DNA of 64,000 nt from Nitrospira sp. KM1 (GTDB lineage Bacteria > Nitrospirota > Nitrospiria > Nitrospirales > Nitrospiraceae). The position numbers were made by a program, and so were the translations under genes. The notes beneath the pieces are model-generated. The model ran no database searches and was not told the origin of the DNA. It worked only from the letters and a program-made list of their open reading frames with translations. Numbering within the stretch: position 1 is the first letter of the stretch; the number at the start of each line of letters is the position of its first letter. Location: positions 4,269,501 to 4,333,500 of the forward strand of contig NZ_AP022671.1 in the NCBI RefSeq assembly GCF_011405515.1, in the 5' to 3' direction. This document shows, one piece after another, positions 25,549 to 33,816 of this stretch.

Positions 25549-26313
25549 CTAGTGCAATGGAATTGGAATCTTGACGCTGATGGCTCCGCCAAGGTCTCCT
25601 TCTTTAGCGCCTTCGCGTGGATAGCCGGACATATCGCGTTCACCTTTGGGCTGGCCATGACAAGTCAGGCAGGACTTCGTGTAATACAGTGGAAGCAGCA
25701 CTCGTACCGCCTGGTCCTGTTCCACGATCTCACTCAAGAATGAGTCAGTTTTCATGTCCAAAGCCTGCGCAGCGATCCGCGAGAGGGCATTCGACTCATA
25801 TTCATCAGGAAGGTTCTTCGGATTTCGTACCAGAGCTTGCGGAGCCGTCTGTTTGAGATACACACCGGACCAATTTTTGAATCTGCCCGCCGTTTCGGTG
25901 CCGAATGTCGCGGGGATCAAACCCTTGTATCGGATTCCGGGAACATTGATGACCGGCTGGTGGGAGTCGATGGTTTTCTTGCTCTCCTCGAGAAGCCTGG
26001 CCAACAGCGGTTTGGCAATCTCCGGGATGTTTTGACCGTCGATCTGTTCAAGGGAAAGTCCCGTTCGTCTGTTGAACTCCTCGGCCGTTTGTTTTGTAAA
26101 GACATCGGCGGTAAAGCCTTTGTCGGCTTTCGTCGGGTCATTAATCAGATCCTGATTGTTGGCCACGGTGACTCGGCCGGCGTCCAACAAAATGGCGAGC
26201 AACCTGGCAGTTTCTCTTGCCTCGTCCTGCTCGGCGGTAAATGAAACCAGTGGAAAAAGCACAGTCAGGCACGCGCTGGCCGTCACTCTTGATAAGGATC
26301 GTAGAAAATTCAC
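25549..26313 (-). CDS. DUF3365 (Tll0287-like) haem-binding protein
   Basis: 254 residues starting at GTG 26313, preceded by GGGGAG at normal distance, with a signal peptide (VTASACLTVLFPLVSF). One c-type haem motif, SCLTCHGQPKGE, lies near residue 215 and is followed by GYPREGAKEGDLGGAISV, the typical DUF3365 end; the N-terminal helices include FTKQTAEEFNRRTGL. Relatives carry a single haem c and are thought to sense or handle redox or gaseous ligands. It lies downstream of the ZorA/ZorB-like genes on the same strand, with a gap of 109 bases. Confidence 0.82.
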   Translation of the reverse strand: MNFLRSLSRVTASACLTVLFPLVSFTAEQDEARETARLLAILLDAGRVTVANNQDLINDPTKADKGFTADVFTKQTAEEFNRRTGLSLEQIDGQNIPEIAKPLLARLLEESKKTIDSHQPVINVPGIRYKGLIPATFGTETAGRFKNWSGVYLKQTAPQALVRNPKNLPDEYESNALSRIAAQALDMKTDSFLSEIVEQDQAVRVLLPLYYTKSCLTCHGQPKGERDMSGYPREGAKEGDLGGAISVKIPIPLH

Positions 26314-26422
26314 AGGTCTCCCCACGAGGGTTTAGCAGGTCGCGCAAGCGTGGGAAGCAAAACTACCTTGGGAAAGTGTGCCGACGATACTCCCCAAAAG
26401 AGGGGGCGGCGGTTGGTGCCGG

Positions 26423-27064
26423 TCAGACGTGACGGAGATGAAAACGGAAGACGACTCGCCGGCTGCTGTCGCGATCGACAGTGCCATCCCTATAGCGGAG
26501 AAGGTCTTGTTTGCCTCTGCCGTTCGCGGAGGTCTTTTCCTGGAAGCACTCGTATGCCCATGGCATCGTTTCACGAATGACTTCAAGCCCCTTGGCCATG
26601 ACTGCAAAGGAGCGATCCTGACTAAGTTTGAGATTACGGAGGTCGTCGCCAAGGTCATCGGTATGACCTTCGATGACAAAGGATTCCACGCCAGCCGCTT
26701 CTCCACTGCACATCATGGCCGCGTAGTTTGGCATCGTCTCCGAAAGAAATCGGTGGGCAGCGGGCATCAATGTGCTTTTCCCGAATTCGAAATTGAGGAT
26801 CGCATCGGGGATCACGACACTCAGGATGTTAGGATTGGCAGGCTCCGACTCGACATTCAAATGGTGAGGTTCCATCTGTTCCTCGAGCCTGGTCGAAATC
26901 GAGGGAACGCGCTCGTCGGTTTTGGTCGCCGAAGTCTCTTCACGAGTGACATACGCCGTCAGGAGGAGGATAAAGATGACCGCCAGAGAGGTCATGAGGT
27001 CGGTAATGCCGCTTGTGAAGGTATCGCTGGGTGCCTGACTGTCTTGAGGCGACATCCGGTTCAT
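26423..27064 (-). CDS. ZorB/MotB-like membrane protein with OmpA domain
   Basis: 213 residues. One transmembrane helix (about 18-40) carries an aspartate at position 22 (GITDLMTSLAVIFILLL), equal to the proton-binding Asp of MotB and ZorB. After a linker the OmpA-like peptidoglycan-binding domain reads FEFGKSTLMPAAHRFL, FVIEGHTDDLGDDLRNLKLSQDRSFAV and DSSRRVVFRF. It starts in an ATGA overlap with the stop of the MotA-like gene upstream, as in stator pairs. The short linker and domain order resemble ZorB of Zorya defence systems more than flagellar MotB. No ZorC, ZorD or ZorE is visible nearby. Confidence 0.78.
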   Translation of the reverse strand: MNRMSPQDSQAPSDTFTSGITDLMTSLAVIFILLLTAYVTREETSATKTDERVPSISTRLEEQMEPHHLNVESEPANPNILSVVIPDAILNFEFGKSTLMPAAHRFLSETMPNYAAMMCSGEAAGVESFVIEGHTDDLGDDLRNLKLSQDRSFAVMAKGLEVIRETMPWAYECFQEKTSANGRGKQDLLRYRDGTVDRDSSRRVVFRFHLRHV

Positions 27065-28305
27065 TCGATTTCGGCCTCGTGAGTCGTGCGTGTTCTGGAG
27101 TGGGGGAGGATCCAGCTCAATCGATCAAATACCTGAGCACGCGATTCATCGATCTTGGCTTGCGGAGGTGTTTCATCGGCGCGCTCTTTGATTTGGTCAA
27201 TGAAATTCTCCATATCAGGGGCGGAAAGCGCATTGGCATTCCTGATCGTATCGAGGGAGTGGGAGAGTCCCTTGATGGCCTCATGTAATGGCGCCAGCGC
27301 TGAGGTCAGTTCTTTGTGAATCGCAGTGCCAATTGATCGCGCCAATTCATCGTGGTTCACGGGTTCAGGCTTGATGTGTAGGCCTGCCAGTGTTTCCGAC
27401 ACCGACGTCAATGCCGAGACTGTTGACCCCAGCCGTTGACTGAGTGATTCGGCCAGTCGGCCAAAGGCATCGTGTTTCATGGGAATGGAGGCGGCGACGG
27501 AATGGGTGACGGCGGGAGCCGAGACCGGTGCGCCGTGATCATGGACCTTTTGCGGGAACATTTCGTCCAACATCGACAGCAGTTGTCTATGCGCCGTCGC
27601 CAGTCTGGAAAACAGAGATTTTTCCAAGAACGAGAATATATTTGCACAGGCGAGCCCGACGATCGACGTGATGAACTTTCCCGCCAATCCGTTGATCAAT
27701 CCCTGAATCCCCTCGATGTGTGAACCGTTCGCGTGAAGCTTGCTGAGACCGATCAGAATGGCCAAGAACGTGAATGTCAGTCCGATACCAGTGATGATGG
27801 ATGGCAACTGCTGGACCAAGCGAAGATCCAGCGACTCGGCGCAGATCTGCTCGAGGGAAAAGAATTCTCCGGCGGACCTGCTGGTGTGGACAGTTGGTTC
27901 AATGAACCATGACGGTTGTTCAACTGAAAACGATTTTCGGTAGGAAAGCCAGGACGCTGAAAAGCTCCGCTCCGACCTCATCACCCGGTCCAGTGCTTGT
28001 AGATCATCCAAGTCTCTCCTCCCGCCCTGGAGTTGATCGGGAGCGTGCTTTCTTGCCAGGGATGGGATCACGATCCATTCCTTGCTGGTGGCCTTCCGCT
28101 CGTGGACGAGTCGTCCAATAACTGGCGACGTGCGATCGAATGCCTGATGAACCTTCACCCATCCGCGAAAGAGGCCGACGCTATACCAGAGGAACAGGCC
28201 GAGAATGCCTACAGCCCCCAGCCAGCTCAATAACGGGCTGTGGAAGCCATGAGCCATGGCAAAATCACGGGTGAGGAATTCCCAGATGCCGTTGATCCAA
28301 GTCAT
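27061..28305 (-). CDS. ZorA/MotA-like proton channel subunit with long cytoplasmic tail
   Basis: 414 residues. Predicted transmembrane helices lie at about 24-46, 167-190 (IITGIGLTFTFLAILIGL) and 203-228 (GLAGKFITSIVGLACANIF); this last pair matches the MotA/TolQ/ExbB core. Between the first and second is a 120-residue cytoplasmic segment. A helical tail of about 185 residues follows, with coiled-coil-like heptads (LAESLSQRLGSTVSALTSVSETL). The tail is the hallmark of ZorA, in which it forms a long intracellular rod, though this one is shorter. It overlaps the OmpA-domain gene by 4 bases. It probably forms a 5:2 ion-driven motor with it. Confidence 0.75.
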   Translation of the reverse strand: MTWINGIWEFLTRDFAMAHGFHSPLLSWLGAVGILGLFLWYSVGLFRGWVKVHQAFDRTSPVIGRLVHERKATSKEWIVIPSLARKHAPDQLQGGRRDLDDLQALDRVMRSERSFSASWLSYRKSFSVEQPSWFIEPTVHTSRSAGEFFSLEQICAESLDLRLVQQLPSIITGIGLTFTFLAILIGLSKLHANGSHIEGIQGLINGLAGKFITSIVGLACANIFSFLEKSLFSRLATAHRQLLSMLDEMFPQKVHDHGAPVSAPAVTHSVAASIPMKHDAFGRLAESLSQRLGSTVSALTSVSETLAGLHIKPEPVNHDELARSIGTAIHKELTSALAPLHEAIKGLSHSLDTIRNANALSAPDMENFIDQIKERADETPPQAKIDESRAQVFDRLSWILPHSRTRTTHEAEIE

Positions 28306-28644
28306 GCGGTAGCCTCGCGACGGGTCCGACTAGAATGTGTACGTACTCAATATTCATGCCATGACCAGCGGGTCTGTTGCGTAACATTCCATGACGCGGG
28401 AGCATTGTATGAATCGATGCAGGAAATGTTTTCCCGCCAGAGGAATTAATTGCCGGGAGGCCGGGTGAATCTATCCCCGGCTTCAATGCTTCGTCCCGCA
28501 GAGTTTCTTGTCATGGAATGTAATCGGTCGTCGCGGGGCGGGGGCATATTTGCGATCCAGCCGGCCGGGCATCTCGCAGGTGGTCGGCTGTCAAAATGCA
28601 GAAATCAATTTCTCAATTGGTGCGGAGCGTATAGATTATGAAGC
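28306..28644. other. 339-bp divergent intergenic region
   Basis: It separates the ZorA-like gene (minus) from the first PilZ gene (plus) and should contain both promoters. TTCCATGAC (28387) and GTCATGGAA (28512) are inverted copies 125 bases apart, a possible pair of regulator sites. No credible gene. Confidence 0.4.
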
Positions 28645-29049
28645 ATGGATATCCAAGAGCTTGCAGGAGAGACGCTTCGAGAAATTCGCCTCAACCGTTT
28701 CCGCCGTCATCCGCGTGTTCGCATCGCCGCGCCCTTTACGTGCGCGTTGTCACCGATCCGTGCGCGCCGTTGGCTGAGACGCACGACGATCGATTTGGGG
28801 GTCGTCTACGATCTGTCAATACGTGGTGCCCGGGTAAGTACGGAAGCAGTGATCCATCCTGGAGATGAAATCGCAATCAGCCTCCGCCTGCCTAAGCAAA
28901 TCAAATCCGCGGAAATTGCCGTAGCGCGCGTACGATGGTCGAAGGATAGTTTTTACGGATTAGCATTTACCAAGCTGTCGCCCTCGTCGTACAGCCGCCT
29001 AAAAAAATACGTGGCAATCGCTTCGACGAGTTCAGCTGTTGCGACATAA
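28645..29049 (+). CDS. PilZ domain protein
   Basis: 134 residues, one PilZ domain. The c-di-GMP-binding signature is split as usual: FRRHPRVRIAAPF near residue 19 (RxxxR-type) and YDLSIRGARV near residue 56 (D/NxSxxG). A final strand VRWSKDSFYGLAF completes the barrel. It probably binds c-di-GMP and relays the signal to a motility or surface system. A second PilZ gene follows 21 bases later, and a type IV pilus/secretion-like ATPase gene converges on them. Confidence 0.85.
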   Translation: MDIQELAGETLREIRLNRFRRHPRVRIAAPFTCALSPIRARRWLRRTTIDLGVVYDLSIRGARVSTEAVIHPGDEIAISLRLPKQIKSAEIAVARVRWSKDSFYGLAFTKLSPSSYSRLKKYVAIASTSSAVAT

Positions 29050-29070
29050 CGCCATGGCCGCTCGCCAGCT

Positions 29071-29475
29071 ATGTGGGATGGTTCCGCACCAATGACGCAC
29101 CCCAAACGGAATATCGGAATCGAATCACGTCGTCACCCGCGTATCAGGGTGACTGTCCCGTTTTCCTGTTCGTTTATCCGGATAGGGCTGGCGCGCTGGG
29201 CTGCCGAAGAAAAGGCCGGCTGCGGAGTCGTATTCGATGTATCGCTTGCAGGGGCTCGGATCATGAGTCCTGTTCGGATGAGCCCCGGAGACGAACTGGC
29301 AGTGAGTCTGCGGTTGCCGCAACAGGTCGCGGCGATGAACGTGGATGCCACGGTACGGTGGCAAGGGGATCATGTGTTTGGTCTGGAATTCGTCACGGTG
29401 ACTCAATCTGCCGAAACTCGCCTGCAAAAGTTCCTTGCCCGCACAGTTGCGGCCGCTTCCCCCTCCGCTCGGTAG
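29071..29475 (+). CDS. PilZ domain protein (second copy)
   Basis: 134 residues, similar to its upstream neighbour in layout and local sequence: SRRHPRIRVTVPFSCSF near residue 19, FDVSLAGARIMSPVRMSPGDELAVSLRLPQ, and VRWQGDHVFGLEF at the end. Both c-di-GMP motif halves are kept. The pair probably arose by tandem duplication. The start could also be the ATG seven codons downstream at 29092. It ends about 100 bases before the convergent GspE/PilB-type gene. Confidence 0.85.
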   Translation: MWDGSAPMTHPKRNIGIESRRHPRIRVTVPFSCSFIRIGLARWAAEEKAGCGVVFDVSLAGARIMSPVRMSPGDELAVSLRLPQQVAAMNVDATVRWQGDHVFGLEFVTVTQSAETRLQKFLARTVAAASPSAR

Positions 29476-29579
29476 TACTCAGTGTTCTTGCGTGAGCCAC
29501 TGTCAAAGGGGAGCGCGCCCGGTTTGTCCGGTGCAGGCGAGGAGGCACAAATGTGCGCGGTGATTCTTAATATCGGGAG

Positions 29580-31907
29580 TTATTTAATAGCGACGGCTTT
29601 GACTTCCTTGAAGGTCGTCAGACCCAAGACGCACTTTTGAATGCCGTCCTGCATCAGTGTGGTCATGCCGTCTTCAATGGCGGCTTTGACCATCTCTTCT
29701 GTCTTGGCTTTGGTTTGAATCATGCGCTTGAGTGCGTCGGTGCCGAGGAGCAATTCGTGAAGCGCCACGCGGCCCTTGAATCCCGACCGGTTGCAATTCT
29801 CGCATCCCTTGCCGCGGCTCAATCTGAACGCGCTGTCCTGGGCAATGCCAAGTTTGTCCCATAATTCCGGACCGTATCCCATTCGGATCTCTTCATATTC
29901 TTCCTTGGTGCCGACATACTGTTCCTTGCAATCTTTACAGATCCGACGGGCCAGCCGTTGCGCCAGCACTCCCAACATGGCATCCGCAAAGCTGAAGGAA
30001 TCGCAGCCCATGTCGAGCAGTCGCGTGACGGTTTCGACCGCGCTGTTGGTGTGCAGGGTGCTCATGACGAGGTGTCCGGTCAGAGAGGCTTCGATGCCGA
30101 TTTCGGCCGTCTCCTTGTCGCGCATTTCGCCGACCATGATGACATCGGGATCGGCGCGGAGAAAAGCGCGCATGGCCTTGGCGAAGGTGAAGTCGATCTT
30201 GGGCTGGACTTGAACCTGCCGCAAGCCGTATTGGGTGATTTCGACGGGATCCTCAGCGGTCCAGATTTTGATGTCCGGGGTATTGATGTATCCCAGAACC
30301 GAGTGCAAGGTAGTCGTTTTTCCGGATCCGGTCGGACCCACGCAGAGGATGATCCCATAGGGCTTTTCGGCGATATCCTTGATGGCCTTCAAGTTGCGAT
30401 CTGAAAAACCCATTTTATCGAGTGGCAGCGGTTCGCTTGCCGCCAGGATACGCATAACGACATCCTCGTTGTATCCGGCGGTGGGAATCGTCGCGACGCG
30501 CAACTCAATTTCCTTGTTTTCTGTCAGCTTGAACTTGATCTTGCCGTCCTGTGGCTTGCGTCGTTCCGCAATGTCGAGGCTAGCCATGATCTTCAAGCGG
30601 GACACGATCGCCCGTCGGTAGCTTTGGGGAATCTTCATGTATTCGAAACAGTCTCCGTCCACTCGGAAGCGCACGAGCGTTTCTCGTTTTTCTCCGTAGG
30701 GCTCGATATGAATATCCGAGGCGTTCTGTCTATAGGCATCGGCGATGATTTGATTGGCCAAGCGGACGATCGCACTGTCATTTTCGTCCAGGCCCCCGCC
30801 GAGGTTGGACTCTTCCATCGCTTCGCTTTGCGCTTCCGTGACCAGTTCGCCGAGAATATCCGAGACATTTTCGTCGAGCTTCCGACCGCCGGTTTCGCTC
30901 TGACCGGTGGCCGATCCCAGATATTGGGCAATATCCCTCCGAAGACTGACGGCAAACCGGATGTTGAGGCCGGGAAATGTCCGCTTGATGTCCGCTACAC
31001 GATCCAGATCACCGGGGTCATCAGTCAGAATCTCGATCGCCGTCCGGTCGCGCTTCAATGGCATCCAATGATTCTTCTTGAGGTAGTCGACGTTGAGATT
31101 ACGAAGAAGTTCGATATCCACGAGCGTGCGCTCGCTGTATTCGATGTACGGGCACTTGTGAAACTGGGCGAGCGATTTTCCAATGTCGGCTTTGGGGACC
31201 TTATATTTCTCGATCAAGATCGTTTCCAGGTCAGATGTCCCCTTCCGTGACTCTGCGACGGCGTTATCCAGTTCGTTTTGCGTGATCCGGTTGTTCGTCA
31301 CCAGCAGATCGAATTTAGTGGGATTCTTTTTGGTCGCCACCTTCCGGAGATTGAAGAACGCGATTCCCAGCGCTTTGGCGATTTCCGCCACCGACTCTTC
31401 ATCCTTACGGGTAAAGCGGTTCCCGCTTTTCTTGTTCAACAGCTGCAGGACGCCCATGAGGTACTTGTTGTCGGCAACGATCGGATAGGTGAGAACCTGT
31501 TTCGTCCTGAATCCGGTCTTCTTGTCGTAGGAAGTGTCGTGAAGCAGCGAAGGGTGGACGCTTTGCAGCTCCACGATGTTATAGGCATCGGCGATATTGA
31601 CGGGTCTCAGATACTTGGCGCAGAAACCAGCGAGGCTTTGTTCGGTGATCGGGATGCGTACCTCTTCAACCGTGTCGATATGGGGAACCTTCGAAAAGAT
31701 CTCCTTTTTCTCCGAATCGAAGGCGTAGAGGGTCAGGTCTTCGGCGTCGAACAGGCTCAGCACGTCTTTGTGAAGATCGAGGAGGATTTGATCCAGATTT
31801 GCAGCCGCATGAATTTGGGTGGTAATGCGTTTGACGTGTTCGGCAAATTCCACTTTCTGCTGCAATTCTTGAAGATTCTGGGGAACAACTTTGGATTGCA
31901 CGAACAA
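29580..31907 (-). CDS. GspE/PilB-type secretion/pilus ATPase with N-terminal GAF domain
   Basis: 775 residues. Residues about 20-195 form a GAF domain (ITTQIHAAANLDQILLDLHKDV to GVLQLLNKKSG). A T2SSE N-domain follows (VPKADIGKSLAQFHKCPYIE). The ATPase core has Walker A GPTGSGKTT near residue 520, the Asp box IWTAEDPVEI, Walker B-like DPDVIMVGEMRD and the His box STLHTNSA, then a four-cysteine zinc site (CKDC, CENC). It powers assembly of a type IV pilus or type II secretion pseudopilus. A GAF domain is unusual in this family and may bind a cyclic nucleotide or other ligand. No other pilus genes are adjacent, so it is an orphan. Confidence 0.88.
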   Translation of the reverse strand: MFVQSKVVPQNLQELQQKVEFAEHVKRITTQIHAAANLDQILLDLHKDVLSLFDAEDLTLYAFDSEKKEIFSKVPHIDTVEEVRIPITEQSLAGFCAKYLRPVNIADAYNIVELQSVHPSLLHDTSYDKKTGFRTKQVLTYPIVADNKYLMGVLQLLNKKSGNRFTRKDEESVAEIAKALGIAFFNLRKVATKKNPTKFDLLVTNNRITQNELDNAVAESRKGTSDLETILIEKYKVPKADIGKSLAQFHKCPYIEYSERTLVDIELLRNLNVDYLKKNHWMPLKRDRTAIEILTDDPGDLDRVADIKRTFPGLNIRFAVSLRRDIAQYLGSATGQSETGGRKLDENVSDILGELVTEAQSEAMEESNLGGGLDENDSAIVRLANQIIADAYRQNASDIHIEPYGEKRETLVRFRVDGDCFEYMKIPQSYRRAIVSRLKIMASLDIAERRKPQDGKIKFKLTENKEIELRVATIPTAGYNEDVVMRILAASEPLPLDKMGFSDRNLKAIKDIAEKPYGIILCVGPTGSGKTTTLHSVLGYINTPDIKIWTAEDPVEITQYGLRQVQVQPKIDFTFAKAMRAFLRADPDVIMVGEMRDKETAEIGIEASLTGHLVMSTLHTNSAVETVTRLLDMGCDSFSFADAMLGVLAQRLARRICKDCKEQYVGTKEEYEEIRMGYGPELWDKLGIAQDSAFRLSRGKGCENCNRSGFKGRVALHELLLGTDALKRMIQTKAKTEEMVKAAIEDGMTTLMQDGIQKCVLGLTTFKEVKAVAIK

Positions 31908-32089
31908 TGCTCCGTTTGAACCTTCTAACGTCTCTGCGCGGGGATGAGCAAACGGTTTTCCTACCGTGCCGCGTACCCAAAACCCGATTGTTGGAGAGTT
32001 GAGACTCAGTCTATCCGATCGAAAATGGAAGGCAAGGAAAAGGTCGATTCAAACGGGCGTGTCGAGGGTCGAAGGCGAGCCTTCAAGAT

Positions 32090-33811
32090 TCAGGAGCAAG
32101 CGGTGTCACTGAAGGATGCAGACAGCTGGCTAAGCCGAACAGCAACTTCAGAGGCGGGGATCTTGATTTTTTCTCCGGTCTTTCGCAATTTGACTTCGAC
32201 GGATCCGTCCGCCAGTCCTTTCTCTCCCACGACGACCTGATACGGAGCGCCGATAAGGTCGGCATCGTTGAATTTCACTCCGGCGCGCTCATCGCGGTCG
32301 TCCCACAGCGCTTCAAGCCCGGCGCGTTGCAGCTCCGAGTAGAGACGGCTGGCGGCCTCGCTGACCGCCGCAGACTGTCCGAGCGACAGGAGATGAACAT
32401 GGAACGGAGCAATGGGATACGGCCAGATAATGCCCTTGTCGTCATGGTTCTGTTCGACCGCCGCAGCCGCCGTGCGACCCACTCCGATGCCATAGCATCC
32501 CATGACCGCCAGACATTCCTTCCCGGCAGGATCGAGATAGGTCGCTTTCATGGCTTCGCTGTACTTCGTTCCTAACATGAACACGTGACCGACTTCGATT
32601 CCTTTTGTCGTCTTGAGGACGCCGTCGTTGCCGGGGGAGAGATCTCCCGCTTTGGCGTTTCGGAGGTCGGCGAATTGATCGATGTGAAAATCCCTCTCAT
32701 AGTTGGCATTGACATAATGTGTGTCGGCTTGATTGGCCCCCACGACCACGTTTCGTGCGGACTTGACAGCATGATCGGCGACGATTCGGATGCCTTTGAG
32801 GCCGACAGGTCCGGCGAATCCCACCGGGGCTCCGGTGACCTTTTCAACCGTTGCTGGACCGGCAAGTTCCAGTTCTGCCACGCCGAGCAGCCGCTGGAGT
32901 TTCACATGGTTTGCCTCGTGGTCGCCGCGAATGAGTACCGCGATGAGGTCCTTGCCGGATGCATACAGGAGCGTCTTGACGACTCGATCAAGACCCATCT
33001 TCAGAAAGCCGGCCACCTCTTCCACAGACTTCCGGTTCGGAGTCTGTACGGATTGCAACTGTTGCATCGCTTGGTCGTCGGGCGTCTCGGATGAACGCAC
33101 TTCGGCACGTTCGACATTGGCGGCATAGGTGCCCGTCTCACTGTAGACGATGGTTTCTTCGCCGGTATCGGCAAGGACCATGAATTCATGAGAGGAAGTG
33201 CCTCCGATCAGTCCCGTGTCGGCTTCGACCGCACGAAAGGTCAGCCCGCACCGCGTAAAGATACGATGGTAGGCGTCGTACATTTTCTGGTAGTTGACGC
33301 GGGCGCCTGCCTCGTCCCTGTCAAAGCTGTACGCGTCTTTCATGATGAATTCGCGGCCCCGCATCAAGCCGAAACGCGGTCTGATCTCATCACGGAATTT
33401 CGTCTGAATCTGATAGAAGTTCAGCGGCAGTTGGCGGTAGGATCGGACCTCGCGCCGGAAAAGGTCCGTGATGACCTCTTCGTGCGTCGGACCGAGACAA
33501 AAGTCCCGTTCATGACGGTCTTTGAACCGAAGCAATTCCTTTCCGTAGAAATTCCAGCGTCCGGTCTCCTTCCACAGTTCCGCCGGTGATGCCACGGGCA
33601 TCAACAATTCCTGAGCTCCGGCGCGGTTCATTTCTTCGCGGATGATCGTCTCGACCTTGCGTATGATACGAAGACCGAGAGGAAGATACGTATAAATTCC
33701 AGCGGCCACCTTACGGATCAGGCCGGACCGGAGCATCAGTTTATGGCTGATGGTCTCGGCCTCACCCGGGTCTTCCCGCAGGGTAGGAAGAAGAAGTTCT
33801 GAAGTCCGCAT
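32090..33811 (-). CDS. proS: prolyl-tRNA synthetase
   Basis: 573 residues, the bacterial class II form with an editing insertion. Motif 1 region lies in the N-terminus (SGLIRKVAAGIYTYLPLGLRII), motif 2 near FRDEIRPRFGLMRGREFIMKDAYSF, and the INS editing domain between residues about 225 and 400 (TVEKVTGAPVGFAGPVGL). Motif 3 is GCYGIGVGRTAAA, followed by the anticodon-binding domain. Joins proline to tRNA-Pro. It follows rseP by 5 bases and ends the uppS-cdsA-dxr-rseP-proS operon. Confidence 0.97.
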   Translation of the reverse strand: MRTSELLLPTLREDPGEAETISHKLMLRSGLIRKVAAGIYTYLPLGLRIIRKVETIIREEMNRAGAQELLMPVASPAELWKETGRWNFYGKELLRFKDRHERDFCLGPTHEEVITDLFRREVRSYRQLPLNFYQIQTKFRDEIRPRFGLMRGREFIMKDAYSFDRDEAGARVNYQKMYDAYHRIFTRCGLTFRAVEADTGLIGGTSSHEFMVLADTGEETIVYSETGTYAANVERAEVRSSETPDDQAMQQLQSVQTPNRKSVEEVAGFLKMGLDRVVKTLLYASGKDLIAVLIRGDHEANHVKLQRLLGVAELELAGPATVEKVTGAPVGFAGPVGLKGIRIVADHAVKSARNVVVGANQADTHYVNANYERDFHIDQFADLRNAKAGDLSPGNDGVLKTTKGIEVGHVFMLGTKYSEAMKATYLDPAGKECLAVMGCYGIGVGRTAAAAVEQNHDDKGIIWPYPIAPFHVHLLSLGQSAAVSEAASRLYSELQRAGLEALWDDRDERAGVKFNDADLIGAPYQVVVGEKGLADGSVEVKLRKTGEKIKIPASEVAVRLSQLSASFSDTACS

Positions 33812-33816
33812 GGATA

